A DNA stretch of 64,000 nucleotides from SUG2458 sp963651465. Lineage in GTDB: Bacteria > Bacillota_I > Bacilli_A > RFN20 > CAG-826. Positions within the stretch are counted from its first letter, which is position 1; each line of letters starts with the position of its first letter. The notes under the pieces are model-generated. The model was given only the letters and a program-made list of their open reading frames with translations. It was not told where the DNA came from and ran no database searches. Positions 45,688 to 55,011 of this stretch are shown here, in pieces. Made by a program: the position numbers and the translations under genes. The DNA lies in assembly GCA_963651465.1 (NCBI GenBank), contig CAVJPS010000009.1:1-64000 (forward strand). Reading direction: 5' to 3'.

Positions 45688-46614
45688 TTAATAACTCCTA
45701 ATTGCAGTTTCTACAAAATCCCAATATTTATCCACATCAATATCAATAGCAACTTGAGCGTTATGAGATAATTTTAAATAATCAAATATATCACAGTTTG
45801 TTCTTCCATAAGAAGTACCGTGACTAATATCAATATCAACGTGTGTATCCTTAAAAGTAACAATATCATCACTTAACAAAGCGACAATTGTAACAGGATC
45901 ATGTAATGGTCCTCCTTCATATCCAAATATTTCTTTTTGTGTTTTATTAAAGAATTTCATTAATTTTACAAATAATTCACTAGCTCTGTTATTAATTTTT
46001 CCCATTCTTTCAATAATAGATGGAAGAACTAATACTTTACGAGTAACATTTAATCCAATCATTTTTACATTAATACCACTATTGAAAATTATATGAGCAG
46101 CTTCTGGATCACATAATATATTAAATTCTGCGGCCGGGGAAACATTACCATTATCAATTGATCCACCCATCATTATTATTTCTTTAATATGATTTTTAAT
46201 TTTAGGCTCAATTCTTAATGCTAAACCAATATTAGTAGTCGGACCTGTTGTAATAATAGTAACATCATTATTTGACATTAATGTGTCAACTAAAAAAGTA
46301 ATTCCGTTTTTAGATTCAAATGTCTTATTGTATTTAGGGAAATCAAATCCATCTAAACCAGACTCTCCGTGAATTTCACCACAAGTAACATTTTCTCTTA
46401 TCAAAGGATGAGATACCCCAAGTACGATAGGAGTATTTATATTTAAATATTCACAAACATTAATAGCGTTTTGTCCGGTCTTTTCTAACGTTTGATTACC
46501 TGATTCAACTATTACTCCTAAAAGTTCAATATCTTTTCTTGAACCTAATAATAATAAAGCAATCGCATCATCGTGTCCCGGATCACAATCAATAATAACT
46601 TTTTTCTTATCCAT
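45688..46614 (-). CDS. Inosine-uridine preferring nucleoside hydrolase
   Basis: This enzyme splits ribonucleosides into base and ribose. The 308 residues have the calcium-binding N-terminal signature DCDPGHDDAIALLL, the conserved MMGGSIDNGNVSPAAEFNI with the Asn/Glu ribose ligands, and the late histidine stretch GPLHDPV. Base preference cannot be read with certainty; the IunH/RihA-type enzymes are closest. It lies between def and rbsK, 10 bp after def, and supplies ribose to the following ribokinase. Confidence 0.92.
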   Translation of the reverse strand: MDKKKVIIDCDPGHDDAIALLLLGSRKDIELLGVIVESGNQTLEKTGQNAINVCEYLNINTPIVLGVSHPLIRENVTCGEIHGESGLDGFDFPKYNKTFESKNGITFLVDTLMSNNDVTIITTGPTTNIGLALRIEPKIKNHIKEIIMMGGSIDNGNVSPAAEFNILCDPEAAHIIFNSGINVKMIGLNVTRKVLVLPSIIERMGKINNRASELFVKLMKFFNKTQKEIFGYEGGPLHDPVTIVALLSDDIVTFKDTHVDIDISHGTSYGRTNCDIFDYLKLSHNAQVAIDIDVDKYWDFVETAIRSY

Positions 46615-46623
46615 ATATATCTC

Positions 46624-47040
46624 CTATATTAATATACCTTCTAAATGGTCCATTTCATGTTGAATAATTTGAGCAGTAAAATTAGTAAATGTTTTAATTT
46701 TAATTTTAAAATCATTATCCAACCATTGAACTTTTATTTTTTTATAGCGTATAGTTTCTTTCTCGCCTTTATGACTTAAGCATCCTTCTTTTGTTTTATA
46801 TGGATCACTTTTAGATAAAATGATTGGATTAAACATTAAATGCATATGGTCATCTTCACTAACATAACAAATAATACGTTTATTATAACCAATCATATTT
46901 GCAGCTAACCCAACACAATGTTCACGGTTATAAAGTAAAGTATCTAATAATTCTTTACCAATGGTTTCTACGTCTTCTATAGTTGCATCTATTGCTTTTT
47001 TATTTAAAAAAATATCATCTTTTACAATTTGTTTGTACAT
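46624..47040 (-). CDS. def: Small peptide deformylase homologue
   Basis: Peptide deformylase removes the formyl group from new proteins. The three metal-site motifs are present: GLAANMIG (motif 1, with Met in place of the usual Gln of GxGLAAxQ), EGCLS with the Cys ligand, and QHEMDHLEG with both His ligands and the Glu. At 138 residues it is shorter than standard enzymes (about 150-185). The Gln-to-Met change is typical of a small Def subgroup whose activity is uncertain. It starts at ATG 47040 behind GGTGAT and leads the nucleoside hydrolase-ribokinase operon. A standard def may exist elsewhere. Confidence 0.85.
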   Translation of the reverse strand: MYKQIVKDDIFLNKKAIDATIEDVETIGKELLDTLLYNREHCVGLAANMIGYNKRIICYVSEDDHMHLMFNPIILSKSDPYKTKEGCLSHKGEKETIRYKKIKVQWLDNDFKIKIKTFTNFTAQIIQHEMDHLEGILI

Positions 47041-47083
47041 ATAATCACCATTAATATTTTAACATACTAGATACTTATAAACA

Positions 47084-47117
47084 TTAAAAAATGGTAAGTT
47101 ATAAAAACTTACCATTT
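47084..47117 (-). terminator. Terminator of tyrS
   Basis: AAATGGTAAGTT and AACTTACCATTT form a perfect 12-bp stem, followed on the minus strand by Ts. Confidence 0.88.
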
Positions 47118-47123
47118 GAATTA

Positions 47124-48377
47124 CTATAAGTGTTTTACTAAATACCAATTCTTTTTACCACGACGGATAATTGTGTATTTGCCAAACATAGCATTTTCTT
47201 TATTAACTACAATATTAGTATTTTGTTTATCTCCGTTAACTAAAACACTGTTACCAGCAATAAATTCACGAGCTTCACGTCTAGAAGAAGCTGCACCTAT
47301 TTTAATTAATAAATCTTCAAGATTTAATTCTTCTGTAATTTCAGTAACTGAACCACCACCAAGAACATTTTCAATTTGTTCTTCAGTTAAGTTTTTAACA
47401 TTACCTGAGAAGAATGCTTCAGTAACTGCTAAAGCTTCTTTTAATCCTTCTTCGCCATGAATTGTAGTTACGACATCAGCTGCTAAAGCTTTTTGTCCAA
47501 TACGAGCACCTGGATTAGCTAAATGTTCTTTTTCAATAGCAGTAATTTCTTCCCTTGATTTAAATGAGAATACCTTTAAGTATTTAATAGCGTCATCGTC
47601 TGCAACATTAATAAAATATTGATATAAACGATATGGTGAACAAAGTTTACGATCTAAGAATAATGCACCATCTTCACTTTTACCAAATTTCTTACCATCA
47701 GCTCTTGTTAATAAATGAGCTGTCATACATTCAACTGGAGCTTCAGCACCTTCAACTTTACGAATAAGTTCTAAACCAGTTGTTAAGTTACCCCATTGGT
47801 CATTACCACCAATTTGTAAGTTACAGCCATATTTTTGGTGTAATTTTAAGAAGTCAACAGATTGTAATGTCATGTATGAGAATTCAGTAAATGAAATACC
47901 AGCCTCTAAACGAGATGCTACGATATCCTTACTTAACATATAGTTGATTGGAAAGTATTTACCATAATCTCTTAAATAATCTAATAGTGAAATATTTCCT
48001 AACCAATCATAGTTGTTTAAAATAATGCCTTTTTCAGGATCTGTTAAATCAATAAATCTTTCAAGTTGAGCACGAATACAATTAGTATTTGCAAGTAAAG
48101 CTTCTTTACCTTGTAAGTTTCTTTCTTTTGATTTACCTGATGGATCGCCAATCATACCAGTTGCACCACCAACAAGAGCAATAACTTTGTGACCAGCACG
48201 TTGTAATCTCATTAAGATTGAAATCATAACAAAGTTACCCATATGCATAGAAGATGCACTTGGATCAAAACCACAATAAATTGTTTGTTTAGTGTTAAAT
48301 AATTCTTTTACTCTATCTTCGTTAGAGTATTGTTTAATAAGGCCACGCCAATTTAATTCATCAATAATGTTTTCCAT
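47124..48377 (-). CDS. tyrS: Tyrosyl-tRNA synthetase
   Basis: This class I synthetase charges tRNA-Tyr. The 417 residues contain the HIGH-type motif as HMGN (CGFDPSASSMHMGNFV), the KMSKS-type loop as KFGKS, and a C-terminal S4-like RNA-binding domain from about residue 345. Length and motifs fit the TyrS1 class. It starts at ATG 48377 behind AAAGGAGG and is controlled by a T-box leader at 48401-48600. Confidence 0.97.
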   Translation of the reverse strand: MENIIDELNWRGLIKQYSNEDRVKELFNTKQTIYCGFDPSASSMHMGNFVMISILMRLQRAGHKVIALVGGATGMIGDPSGKSKERNLQGKEALLANTNCIRAQLERFIDLTDPEKGIILNNYDWLGNISLLDYLRDYGKYFPINYMLSKDIVASRLEAGISFTEFSYMTLQSVDFLKLHQKYGCNLQIGGNDQWGNLTTGLELIRKVEGAEAPVECMTAHLLTRADGKKFGKSEDGALFLDRKLCSPYRLYQYFINVADDDAIKYLKVFSFKSREEITAIEKEHLANPGARIGQKALAADVVTTIHGEEGLKEALAVTEAFFSGNVKNLTEEQIENVLGGGSVTEITEELNLEDLLIKIGAASSRREAREFIAGNSVLVNGDKQNTNIVVNKENAMFGKYTIIRRGKKNWYLVKHL

Positions 48378-48400
48378 AATAATCCTCCTTTAATAAATAA

Positions 48401-48600
48401 AAAAACGTTCCTAGAAACAACTAGGAACGTATATATTACAAAAATAATATATCGCGGTACCATCCTATTTCATATCACAAAGATATGCACCTTAATTAGT
48501 AATTAACGCTTACTTTAACGTCTTAATTTCTTAAGAATGCTCCTAAATCATAATTCCCATTTGTCTTCTTTTCACCAGCCAGAAGCTCTCTATACTTGGT
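48401..48600 (-). promoter_or_regulatory. T-box riboswitch, tyrosine specific
   Basis: Read on the minus strand, the stem I region starts GAGAGC, carries a specifier TAT at 48552-48550 in the context GGGAATTATGATTTAGGAGC, and reaches the T-box AGGATGGTACCGCG. The terminator is ACGTTCCTAG / CTAGGAACGT (48405-48414 with 48421-48430) plus Ts. The TAT codon matches tyrS. Confidence 0.93.
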
Positions 48601-48694
48601 ACTTGTTTTATTCAACGCATATAAATATTAACATATTGAATAGCAGTTTTCTATATCTATTTTGATTTTATATTAATTAAAATTTACTTGATTA

Positions 48695-48723
48695 TGAAAA
48701 AAACTTAGCAATCTGCTAAGTTT
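48695..48723 (-). terminator. Terminator of the LacI-type gene
   Basis: AAACTTAGCA and TGCTAAGTTT form a perfect 10-bp stem, followed on the minus strand by Ts. Confidence 0.88.
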
Positions 48724-48729
48724 AATTAA

Positions 48730-49731
48730 TTATTTTGTAGTATTACGTTTAACAAATGTTGATTCAAACTTCATTGTTTTATCATTTTCCATTAATTTGC
48801 CATCAAGAAGTTTAGCTAGCATTTCCATAGCGACCTTACCAACTTCATTCATATCAATATGCATTGAAGTAATTTGAGGACGACAAATTGAAGCGTATTT
48901 AGTACCAATAATTGATAAAACTTCAATATCTTCAGGAACTCTTAAGCCACTATCAATTGCAGCGTTTGTAATAGCAGCTGCAAGTGAATCTCTATATGCT
49001 AAGAAATAGCCCTTTTTATTTGTTTTGAAGAATTCAATAAAGTCTTGATAAGTACGAACATAAGAATCATCACAAGAAAGAAGTCCATAACTACGATTAG
49101 CTTCTAAGTGAGTGTTAATAAATGCTCTTTCAATACGAGCTAATAATCTACCACAGTTATGTGCGTGTAAGAAATACATTTTCTTATCACCTTTTTCAAA
49201 ATATTCATTAATAATAGCTTTAATTTTGTGTTCATATCCAAATGTAACACAACCGATTTTTTCACCTTTAATTGAGTTATTAACTGCAATACATGGAACA
49301 GCATATGATTGAATTGTATTAACGTCATCAACATCTAATTCATCATCAAAAATGATAGCACCATCAACATGTGATGTAATAACTCTTTCAACAGCATTAA
49401 TTGCGTCTTCACGAGAATGAGATGTAACAAATAATGTTAATAAATAGCCTTTTTCTTTTGCTGCATCAGTAATACCATTAAGCATATTAGAAATATATAC
49501 ATAATTAGCAGAAGGAATAACTACACCAATATTAGTAGATTTGTTAGTAGCAAGAGCTTGTGCTAATGCAGATGGTTTATATCCAAGTCTAATAACAGTG
49601 TCTTCAACTTTTTTACGAGTTTCCGGTGTTACATTGCCTTGTTTATTAATAACACGTGAGACAGTAGCAAGTGATACTCCAGAAGCTTTAGCTACTTCAT
49701 AAATGGTAACACGATCTTTTGTATTTTTCAT
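48730..49731 (-). CDS. LacI-family regulator, CcpA-like
   Basis: This 333-residue repressor has an N-terminal helix-turn-helix and hinge (VTIYEVAKASGVSLATVSRV, then LGYKPSALAQALA) very close in style to CcpA, followed by a periplasmic-binding-protein-like sensor domain starting at NIGVVIPSANYV. CcpA and close relatives bind cre sites; two such sites occur in this window (8699-8712 and 17855-17868), so it may be the carbon catabolite regulator or a MalR-type paralogue. The start is ATG 49731, since GGGAGGAG lies 7 bp upstream. It has an unusually long upstream region and its own terminator. Confidence 0.85.
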   Translation of the reverse strand: MKNTKDRVTIYEVAKASGVSLATVSRVINKQGNVTPETRKKVEDTVIRLGYKPSALAQALATNKSTNIGVVIPSANYVYISNMLNGITDAAKEKGYLLTLFVTSHSREDAINAVERVITSHVDGAIIFDDELDVDDVNTIQSYAVPCIAVNNSIKGEKIGCVTFGYEHKIKAIINEYFEKGDKKMYFLHAHNCGRLLARIERAFINTHLEANRSYGLLSCDDSYVRTYQDFIEFFKTNKKGYFLAYRDSLAAAITNAAIDSGLRVPEDIEVLSIIGTKYASICRPQITSMHIDMNEVGKVAMEMLAKLLDGKLMENDKTMKFESTFVKRNTTK

Positions 49732-49875
49732 ATTTTCTCCTCCCAAAAAAACGCAATAGATAAAATTAAATTGCTAAAATATATTATCTATTATGTAAAG
49801 AAAGACTAACGTTATAAAAATTAAGCACTTATAACATAGTCTAAAAATATGTTTGTGCAACCAAACATTACTAAT

Positions 49876-49905
49876 AATGTAATTGCGGCATATAACAATT
49901 ACATT
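49876..49905. repeat. Perfect 10-bp inverted repeat upstream of the LacI-type gene
   Basis: AATGTAATTG and CAATTACATT flank CGGCATATAA. It may be an operator or a leader hairpin; there is no following T-run of terminator length. Confidence 0.5.
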
Positions 49906-49953
49906 TTAAATGAAAAAAATTTCATAGTCAATGTAACTTGATACATTAACAAA

Positions 49954-49971
49954 CGAAAATTACGAAATTTT
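49954..49971. promoter_or_regulatory. CGAAA direct-repeat element upstream of the LacI-type gene
   Basis: CGAAAATTACGAAATTTT matches 16 of 18 bases of the element upstream of glgB (5660-5677). A common regulator is possible but unproven. Confidence 0.3.
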
Positions 49972-50037
49972 AGTGATAAAATATATGAAAATTTTCAAAA
50001 TCTTTCATTTTATTATATTCGATTGACAATTATAATT

Positions 50038-50068
50038 AAAAAAGCAACGATTAAATCGTTACTTTTTA
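50038..50068. terminator. Terminator at the end of the coaX-to-pncB operon
   Basis: On the minus strand AAAAGTAACGAT pairs with ATCGTTGCTTTT (one G-T pair), followed by Ts; A-runs on the other side would also let it act on the plus strand. Confidence 0.85.
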
Positions 50069-50162
50069 GCATATTTTATTAAAATGTATATATTTCTATT
50101 TTCAGTAAATGTCCATCTTTTTTAATATATTAATGAAAAATTTTCATAATTATTGAAAAAAG

Positions 50163-51272
50163 TTACATTTCTTCTTTAACAACAATTGGATAAGGAACTT
50201 TTTTTAGACGGTTAGAAGGTATATTATATCGACCTTCTTTTGCTTGTGGTTTACCATTTAATTCAACTAAGTCACCAGTAAATCCAACACAAATTGGTAA
50301 TAATGAACTACCAACACCATATACATCTACAGGTACATTATCTTTTTCCCATTCAGCAATCTTTTCCCATGTAAATCCACTAGATACAATAATTTGAACT
50401 TCTGGGAAACCAGCCTTATCTAATTCTTCTCTTAAAGCAAAGATAAGTTCTTTACAAACACCATGTGGATCAAAACCACTTGTGTCTTTATCATCAAAAT
50501 AATGGTCAATTAATGATTTACTTGTATCAACACGAACAGCTTGTAAGTTGCCTTTCATATGTTTTGCTAACATTACACTATCGTAAACAACATTATTATG
50601 GTAATCAATTAACGCTGTTACTTTACGATCTGGGAAAGTATCAAAATAAATATCAGCAGCTTTGCAAATATCTCCATCACACATTTGAATTAATGCATGA
50701 GGCATTGTTCCGCCGCCTTTACCACCATACCAATATGCTTGTGCGTCTGTTGAAACAACACTTAAACCAGCAACATAAGATGCATATCCATCACCAATTT
50801 GAGTACGGAAATCATCTTGACGATCACCCATATTTAATACTCTTTTGCCATTTACAACACGCATAACACGCATTGTATTTGTAGCAGTACTAGAACGACG
50901 AGCTAAAATACCATCAATTGCGGATTCTAAGAAACCAAAATCTTCATATCGACCTGTTATTTTTAAAACTGGTTCACCATTAGAAATTAAGTCGCCATCA
51001 TTTAATGCCCAAATTTCTAAATCTTCTGGATGGTCAGCACATTCATGTAACATAGCAATGCTTTCATCAACACCACAAACCATAACGTCATCAGCACGTT
51101 GGAAAAATTGCATTGTTACTTTGTTATTTGCTAAATGTTTTTTAACAATTTGTCTTGTTTTAAGGAAATAGTTAGCACTATAAAATCCTTCTTTTAATTC
51201 TTTAGGAAATTGGAATGTTTTATTTGTTAAACGTTCTAATAATCCTTTTTCTTTTAATTCAATTTCGTTCAT
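50163..51272 (-). CDS. pncB: Nicotinate phosphoribosyltransferase
   Basis: This enzyme makes nicotinate mononucleotide from nicotinate and PRPP, the first step of NAD salvage. The 369-residue protein has the type II phosphoribosyltransferase fold (RRSSTATNTMRV, GTMPHALIQM, and the phosphate-binding IIVSSGFTWEKI and YGVGSSLL). It is shorter than the 480-residue Bacillus enzyme and resembles the compact form. It starts at ATG 51272 and is the last gene of a seven-gene operon, 8 bp after ytpR. A nicotinamide-specific use is a less likely alternative. Confidence 0.9.
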   Translation of the reverse strand: MNEIELKEKGLLERLTNKTFQFPKELKEGFYSANYFLKTRQIVKKHLANNKVTMQFFQRADDVMVCGVDESIAMLHECADHPEDLEIWALNDGDLISNGEPVLKITGRYEDFGFLESAIDGILARRSSTATNTMRVMRVVNGKRVLNMGDRQDDFRTQIGDGYASYVAGLSVVSTDAQAYWYGGKGGGTMPHALIQMCDGDICKAADIYFDTFPDRKVTALIDYHNNVVYDSVMLAKHMKGNLQAVRVDTSKSLIDHYFDDKDTSGFDPHGVCKELIFALREELDKAGFPEVQIIVSSGFTWEKIAEWEKDNVPVDVYGVGSSLLPICVGFTGDLVELNGKPQAKEGRYNIPSNRLKKVPYPIVVKEEM

Positions 51273-51280
51273 AAAAATAC

Positions 51281-51895
51281 CTACCTTCTTACTTGAAAGA
51301 AATCCGCACCAAGTAAAGCATCATCGTCTAAAACTAAAATACCTCTTTTTGCTGGTGCGTTTTCAAGATGTAATTCACGTGGTGAGCAAAGCATACCATT
51401 TGATTTAACGCCTCTTAATTCTGATGGAATAATTTGGCTTCCATCAAACATTGTAGTATAAGGCATAGCTACAACTACTTTTTGATTAACTGCTACGTTT
51501 GGAGCTCCGCATACAATATCAAGAACTTCATCCTTAACGTCAACAGTTAAAACATGCAAGTGGTCACTATCTGGATGTTCTTCACAAGTTAAGACTTTTC
51601 CAATTTTAAAGCCTGATTCATTAATATATTCTAATTTTTCATAACCAGCGTTAACAAGTTTACTATTAATAATGTCTATTAATTCGTGTGGAGGTAAAAT
51701 AATTAAACCTTCACTTTTAATTTTGACTGTATTTGAAATATTAAAAATATTAAATCCTATAAGTTCTTCACCATCATAAATTGCAACAACATCATCATTA
51801 CGATCGTAATGAGTAGGTTTTGCGCGATGATTAAAGTAAACCATTAAGATATCACCTATATTGTGATAGTTATAAAATAAAGAATATTTATTCAT
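51281..51895 (-). CDS. ytpR: YtpR-like tRNA-binding domain protein
   Basis: This is a stand-alone OB-fold tRNA-binding (EMAP-like) protein, related to the N-terminal part of the PheRS beta subunit. It has 204 residues: an N-terminal domain with FYNYHNIGDILMVYF, then the tRNA-binding domain with HPDSDHLHVLTVDV, IVCGAPNV, and LRGVKSNGMLCSPREL. The long start at ATG 51895 is kept, because the YtpR family begins with this FYN...GD motif, although an internal ATG has a better ribosome binding site (AGGTGAT). It overlaps the M42 peptidase stop by one base (TAATG). The biological role of YtpR is not settled. Confidence 0.88.
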   Translation of the reverse strand: MNKYSLFYNYHNIGDILMVYFNHRAKPTHYDRNDDVVAIYDGEELIGFNIFNISNTVKIKSEGLIILPPHELIDIINSKLVNAGYEKLEYINESGFKIGKVLTCEEHPDSDHLHVLTVDVKDEVLDIVCGAPNVAVNQKVVVAMPYTTMFDGSQIIPSELRGVKSNGMLCSPRELHLENAPAKRGILVLDDDALLGADFFQVRR

Positions 51896-52977
51896 TAGTC
51901 TGCCTCTTGAAGATTTGTAATCTTTTCCGATGTTAAGTTCTTAAGCATATAAATTGTTAAATCACGACATGCAGCATAGTCATTAGCATCTAATGTAGTT
52001 GAAGATGTATGAATTGATCTAGCACAAACACATTGAGTAAGTGTTAAAATACCTTCATGGTTTTTATGGATAATACCAGCATCAGTACCACCAGGAGAAG
52101 TAAAGTATTGAACTTTTATTCCTGCTTCTTTTGCCATTTCTTTTTGGAATTTAATTAATTTAGGGAACGCAACCATAGAACCGTCAATAACACGTAATAA
52201 TACGCCTTCACCTAATTGACCTAATTCGCTAGGATTACCAGTTGAATCACGTGCTGGTGAAACATCAATTACAAATGTTAAATCGGGCTTAATAAGAGTT
52301 GATGAAGTAGCAGCACCACGGCATCCTACTTCTTCTTGAACTGATCCACCAATATATAAATCATAATCAAGTTCTTCGTCTTTAATTGCTTCTAATGCTT
52401 CAATACCAACTGCTAAACCTAAACGGTCATCAAAAGCTTTAGCAAGTAAACGTTCACCATTATTTAAAGTAGCAAATTTACCTTCAATAACCATGAAGTT
52501 ACCAATGGTAACTCCTGCTTCTTCAGCTTCTTCTTTAGTTTTAAAACCAAAGTCAAATAACATTGAATCAAGTTTAGTTGGTCTTTCACGGTCAGCTGCA
52601 CTCATTAAATGAGGTGGAATTGAACCAATAGAACCATATAAATAACCTTGATCACCTTTTAATAATACACGGGAAGATAACAAAGTTTGTTCATTTAATC
52701 CACCAACTGGATAAGCTTTGATCATACCATTACCAGTTATACCAACAACTAAAAATCCCACTTCATCCATATGTCCAACTACTAATACTTTTTTAGCGTT
52801 TGGATTTTTTGATTTTTTAACTGCAAAAATAGAACCTAAATTATCTTTAATTGTTTCGAATCCTAATTTTGCAAAAGTTTCTTTAAGATAATCTCTAACT
52901 TCTTTTTCGTGGCCAGCAACGCCATTTAATTGAGTTAAAGTTTCAAGCAATTCTAAAGAGTGTTTATTTAAACTCAT
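51895..52977 (-). CDS. M42-family aminopeptidase (glutamyl aminopeptidase-like)
   Basis: This metallo-aminopeptidase trims residues from peptides in the cytoplasm. The 360 residues have the M42 metal motifs: GHMDEVGFLV, AFDDRLGLAV, the catalytic QEEVGCRGA, and the late TSPGGTDAGIIH. PepA/FrvX/YsdC-type proteins are closest, and the substrate is not certain. The start is ATG 52977 behind AAGGAGG, inside the last codons of trmB (14-bp overlap). Next to pepV in the same operon it suggests peptide breakdown for amino acid supply. Confidence 0.9.
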   Translation of the reverse strand: MSLNKHSLELLETLTQLNGVAGHEKEVRDYLKETFAKLGFETIKDNLGSIFAVKKSKNPNAKKVLVVGHMDEVGFLVVGITGNGMIKAYPVGGLNEQTLLSSRVLLKGDQGYLYGSIGSIPPHLMSAADRERPTKLDSMLFDFGFKTKEEAEEAGVTIGNFMVIEGKFATLNNGERLLAKAFDDRLGLAVGIEALEAIKDEELDYDLYIGGSVQEEVGCRGAATSSTLIKPDLTFVIDVSPARDSTGNPSELGQLGEGVLLRVIDGSMVAFPKLIKFQKEMAKEAGIKVQYFTSPGGTDAGIIHKNHEGILTLTQCVCARSIHTSSTTLDANDYAACRDLTIYMLKNLTSEKITNLQEAD

Positions 52978-53614
52978 CTGTATTTCCTCCTTTTTGAACA
53001 ATTGCACGATTAATATTTTTGCCTTTTGATCTGAATTTCATTTCATATTCAGTTGGCACATCAAATTCAGCTTTTTGATAATCATTATCTACACTTATAA
53101 TTTCCCAATTAGTTTCTTTAAAAGATTCTAATGAGTATGCAAATAAGTCATCGTTATCAGTTTTTTGAATAATACGACCATTATCTACTAAAATTGAAGC
53201 ATATCCTTTTAACATTTCAGGATATGTTAATCTTCTTTTAGCATGTCTTTTCTTTGGCCATGGATCACTGAAATTTAAGAAAATTCCTTCAAAATGATGA
53301 CGTGGTAAATGCTCAAGTAAATATTTAACATCAAGATTAATAAGTTTTACATTGTTAAGATTATTTTCCACAATTTTTTTAGCACAAAATGCTAAAGCTG
53401 TTGCGTTTATCTCAACACCTAGGAAATTAATATCAGGATTTTCTTTTGCCATTCCTAATATAAAATCACCTTTTCCAGTACCAATTTCCATATAAATTGG
53501 TTTTTTATTTATAAATTGTCTATTACTATCATTTTCTAAAGTCATAATTGTGATGACTAATTCATTATGTTCTTCTAAAAATGGTTCTGCCCAAGTTTTA
53601 TGTTTTATTCTCAT
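52964..53614 (-). CDS. trmB: tRNA (guanine-N7-)-methyltransferase
   Basis: TrmB methylates N7 of G46 in the variable loop of tRNA, using SAM. The 216 residues carry the SAM-binding motif MEIGTGKGDFILGMA and the characteristic FSDPWPKKRHAKRRL motif. It overlaps pepV by 4 bp (ATGA) and the M42 gene by 14 bp, so translation is coupled; no good ribosome binding site of its own is seen. Confidence 0.95.
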   Translation of the reverse strand: MRIKHKTWAEPFLEEHNELVITIMTLENDSNRQFINKKPIYMEIGTGKGDFILGMAKENPDINFLGVEINATALAFCAKKIVENNLNNVKLINLDVKYLLEHLPRHHFEGIFLNFSDPWPKKRHAKRRLTYPEMLKGYASILVDNGRIIQKTDNDDLFAYSLESFKETNWEIISVDNDYQKAEFDVPTEYEMKFRSKGKNINRAIVQKGGNTDEFK

Positions 53615-54969
53615 TTAAGTTCAGTTCCTAATGATACTATTGCATGAGCGTATAGAATCATACTCTTTCTAAAATGTTCTAACATAATAAATTCATTATC
53701 GTTGTGAATACGGCAATCTACGCCAGGAAATGCACTACCAAATGCAACAGTATTTTTAGTTTCTTTTGCATATGTGCCACCACCAATAGTCATCATTTTA
53801 TTTGTAGTGTCACCAGTTTCCTCAACGTAAATGCTAGCTAATTTTTGAATAAATTTAGAATTTGGGTCAAATAGTAATGGAGATGATGGTTCACCTAACA
53901 TTTCGGTTTTGAAAGGTGATCTAGATTTAATTCTTTCTGTAATAGCCGTTGGTGAGACACCATCAGGGAAACGGAAATTAACTATCATATCAAATTTCAT
54001 ATTACTATATGTGATAATTCCGACATTGTATGTTGTTGTATGTAAATCTTTAGATGAATAACATTCATTTAGAGAACTACCATCACTTTTTTCGTATAAA
54101 GCAGCTAATTGTTTAAGTTCATCAATATCATATTTGTTACCCAAAAATTTAATTAATTGTAATCCAGCATTAACTCCAAGTTCTGGTGTACTACCATGAG
54201 CTGCTTTACCAAAAATGGTAATACTTGTTGATTCCTTATTTTGTGTAACTTCATAATCATAACCAGTCTCCTTTAAAGATTCTTCGATTGTTAGGTCAGA
54301 AGCAACAGTTGCGCGAGCAACATCTATAACTGAATTTACAACAACACCTGCATTTATACTATATATAGGATATAAGTCAACAGTATCAAAAGTATGATAG
54401 TTAACGATACCTTTTTCACCGTATATTAATGGGAATTCACCATCTGGAGTAAATCCATAATCAGGATATTTTTTCTTAAGTACATTATAATAATATTCTA
54501 AACATGCACTTCCACGTTCTTCGTTACCACCAATAACAAGTGTTACACGATATCCACGAATTAAACCAGCTTCTTTTAATGCAAGTAATGCATAGAACGA
54601 AGCCATTGCTGGTCCTTTATCATCACTAGTACCACGGCCATACATAGTATCATTTTCGATATCACCGCTAAATGGTCCGTGTTTCCATTCTCCTGATACT
54701 GGAACAACATCACAGTGAGCAAAGATACCAATTAATTTTGGTCCTTTACCATATGCGATTTCAGTGCAATAGCCATCACATCTATCGACTTCAAAGCCTT
54801 TAGATACAGCAAGGTCACCAATATAATCAAGTGCTTGTTTAACACCTTCACCAAATGGTGCTTCTTTACTAATTGATGTTTCATCATATGTACTGTCAAT
54901 TCGAATCCATGATTGTAATTTACGGATTGCTTCATCATAATATGATTTAACTAATTCTTCATATTTCAT
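53611..54969 (-). CDS. pepV: Dipeptidase PepV (M20 family)
   Basis: PepV is a zinc dipeptidase with broad specificity that frees amino acids from imported dipeptides. The 452 residues contain the M20 motifs IFAHCDVVPVSGEWKHGPFS, MYGRGTSDDKGP and IGGNEERGS, and a late GGGTYAKETKNTVAFG. It starts at ATG 54969 behind TGGAGGC. It is the only clear user of TGA as stop codon noticed in the window, in the ATGA overlap with trmB. It lies 42 bp after the ECF transporter gene in the same direction. Confidence 0.94.
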   Translation of the reverse strand: MKYEELVKSYYDEAIRKLQSWIRIDSTYDETSISKEAPFGEGVKQALDYIGDLAVSKGFEVDRCDGYCTEIAYGKGPKLIGIFAHCDVVPVSGEWKHGPFSGDIENDTMYGRGTSDDKGPAMASFYALLALKEAGLIRGYRVTLVIGGNEERGSACLEYYYNVLKKKYPDYGFTPDGEFPLIYGEKGIVNYHTFDTVDLYPIYSINAGVVVNSVIDVARATVASDLTIEESLKETGYDYEVTQNKESTSITIFGKAAHGSTPELGVNAGLQLIKFLGNKYDIDELKQLAALYEKSDGSSLNECYSSKDLHTTTYNVGIITYSNMKFDMIVNFRFPDGVSPTAITERIKSRSPFKTEMLGEPSSPLLFDPNSKFIQKLASIYVEETGDTTNKMMTIGGGTYAKETKNTVAFGSAFPGVDCRIHNDNEFIMLEHFRKSMILYAHAIVSLGTELK

Positions 54970-55011
54970 ATTTATGCCTCCAGAGGTTTTACCTCAAATA
55001 AACAAATTTTA

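Larger units (their letters stand above)
49732..50037. other. Long non-coding upstream region of the LacI-type gene
   Basis: No ORF or known RNA was found in these 306 bases. They hold a perfect 10-bp inverted repeat (AATGTAATTG / CAATTACATT, 49876-49885 and 49896-49905, 10-base spacer GC-richer than its surroundings) and a CGAAA direct repeat (49954-49971). The promoter could not be placed with certainty. The region probably holds regulatory sites or an untranslated leader. Confidence 0.4.

Noticed and set aside
45728..45736. Perfect DnaA box TTATCCACA
   Set aside because: It is a single copy inside the nucleoside hydrolase coding sequence, explained by its codons, with no neighbouring boxes.
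47116..47460. Plus-strand ORF of 114 codons
   Set aside because: It lies opposite the well-supported tyrS gene, has no ribosome binding site, and its composition mirrors tyrS codons.
50465..51171. Plus-strand ORFs opposite pncB
   Set aside because: They are antisense shadows of a complete, recognised gene, and their starts lack ribosome binding sites.
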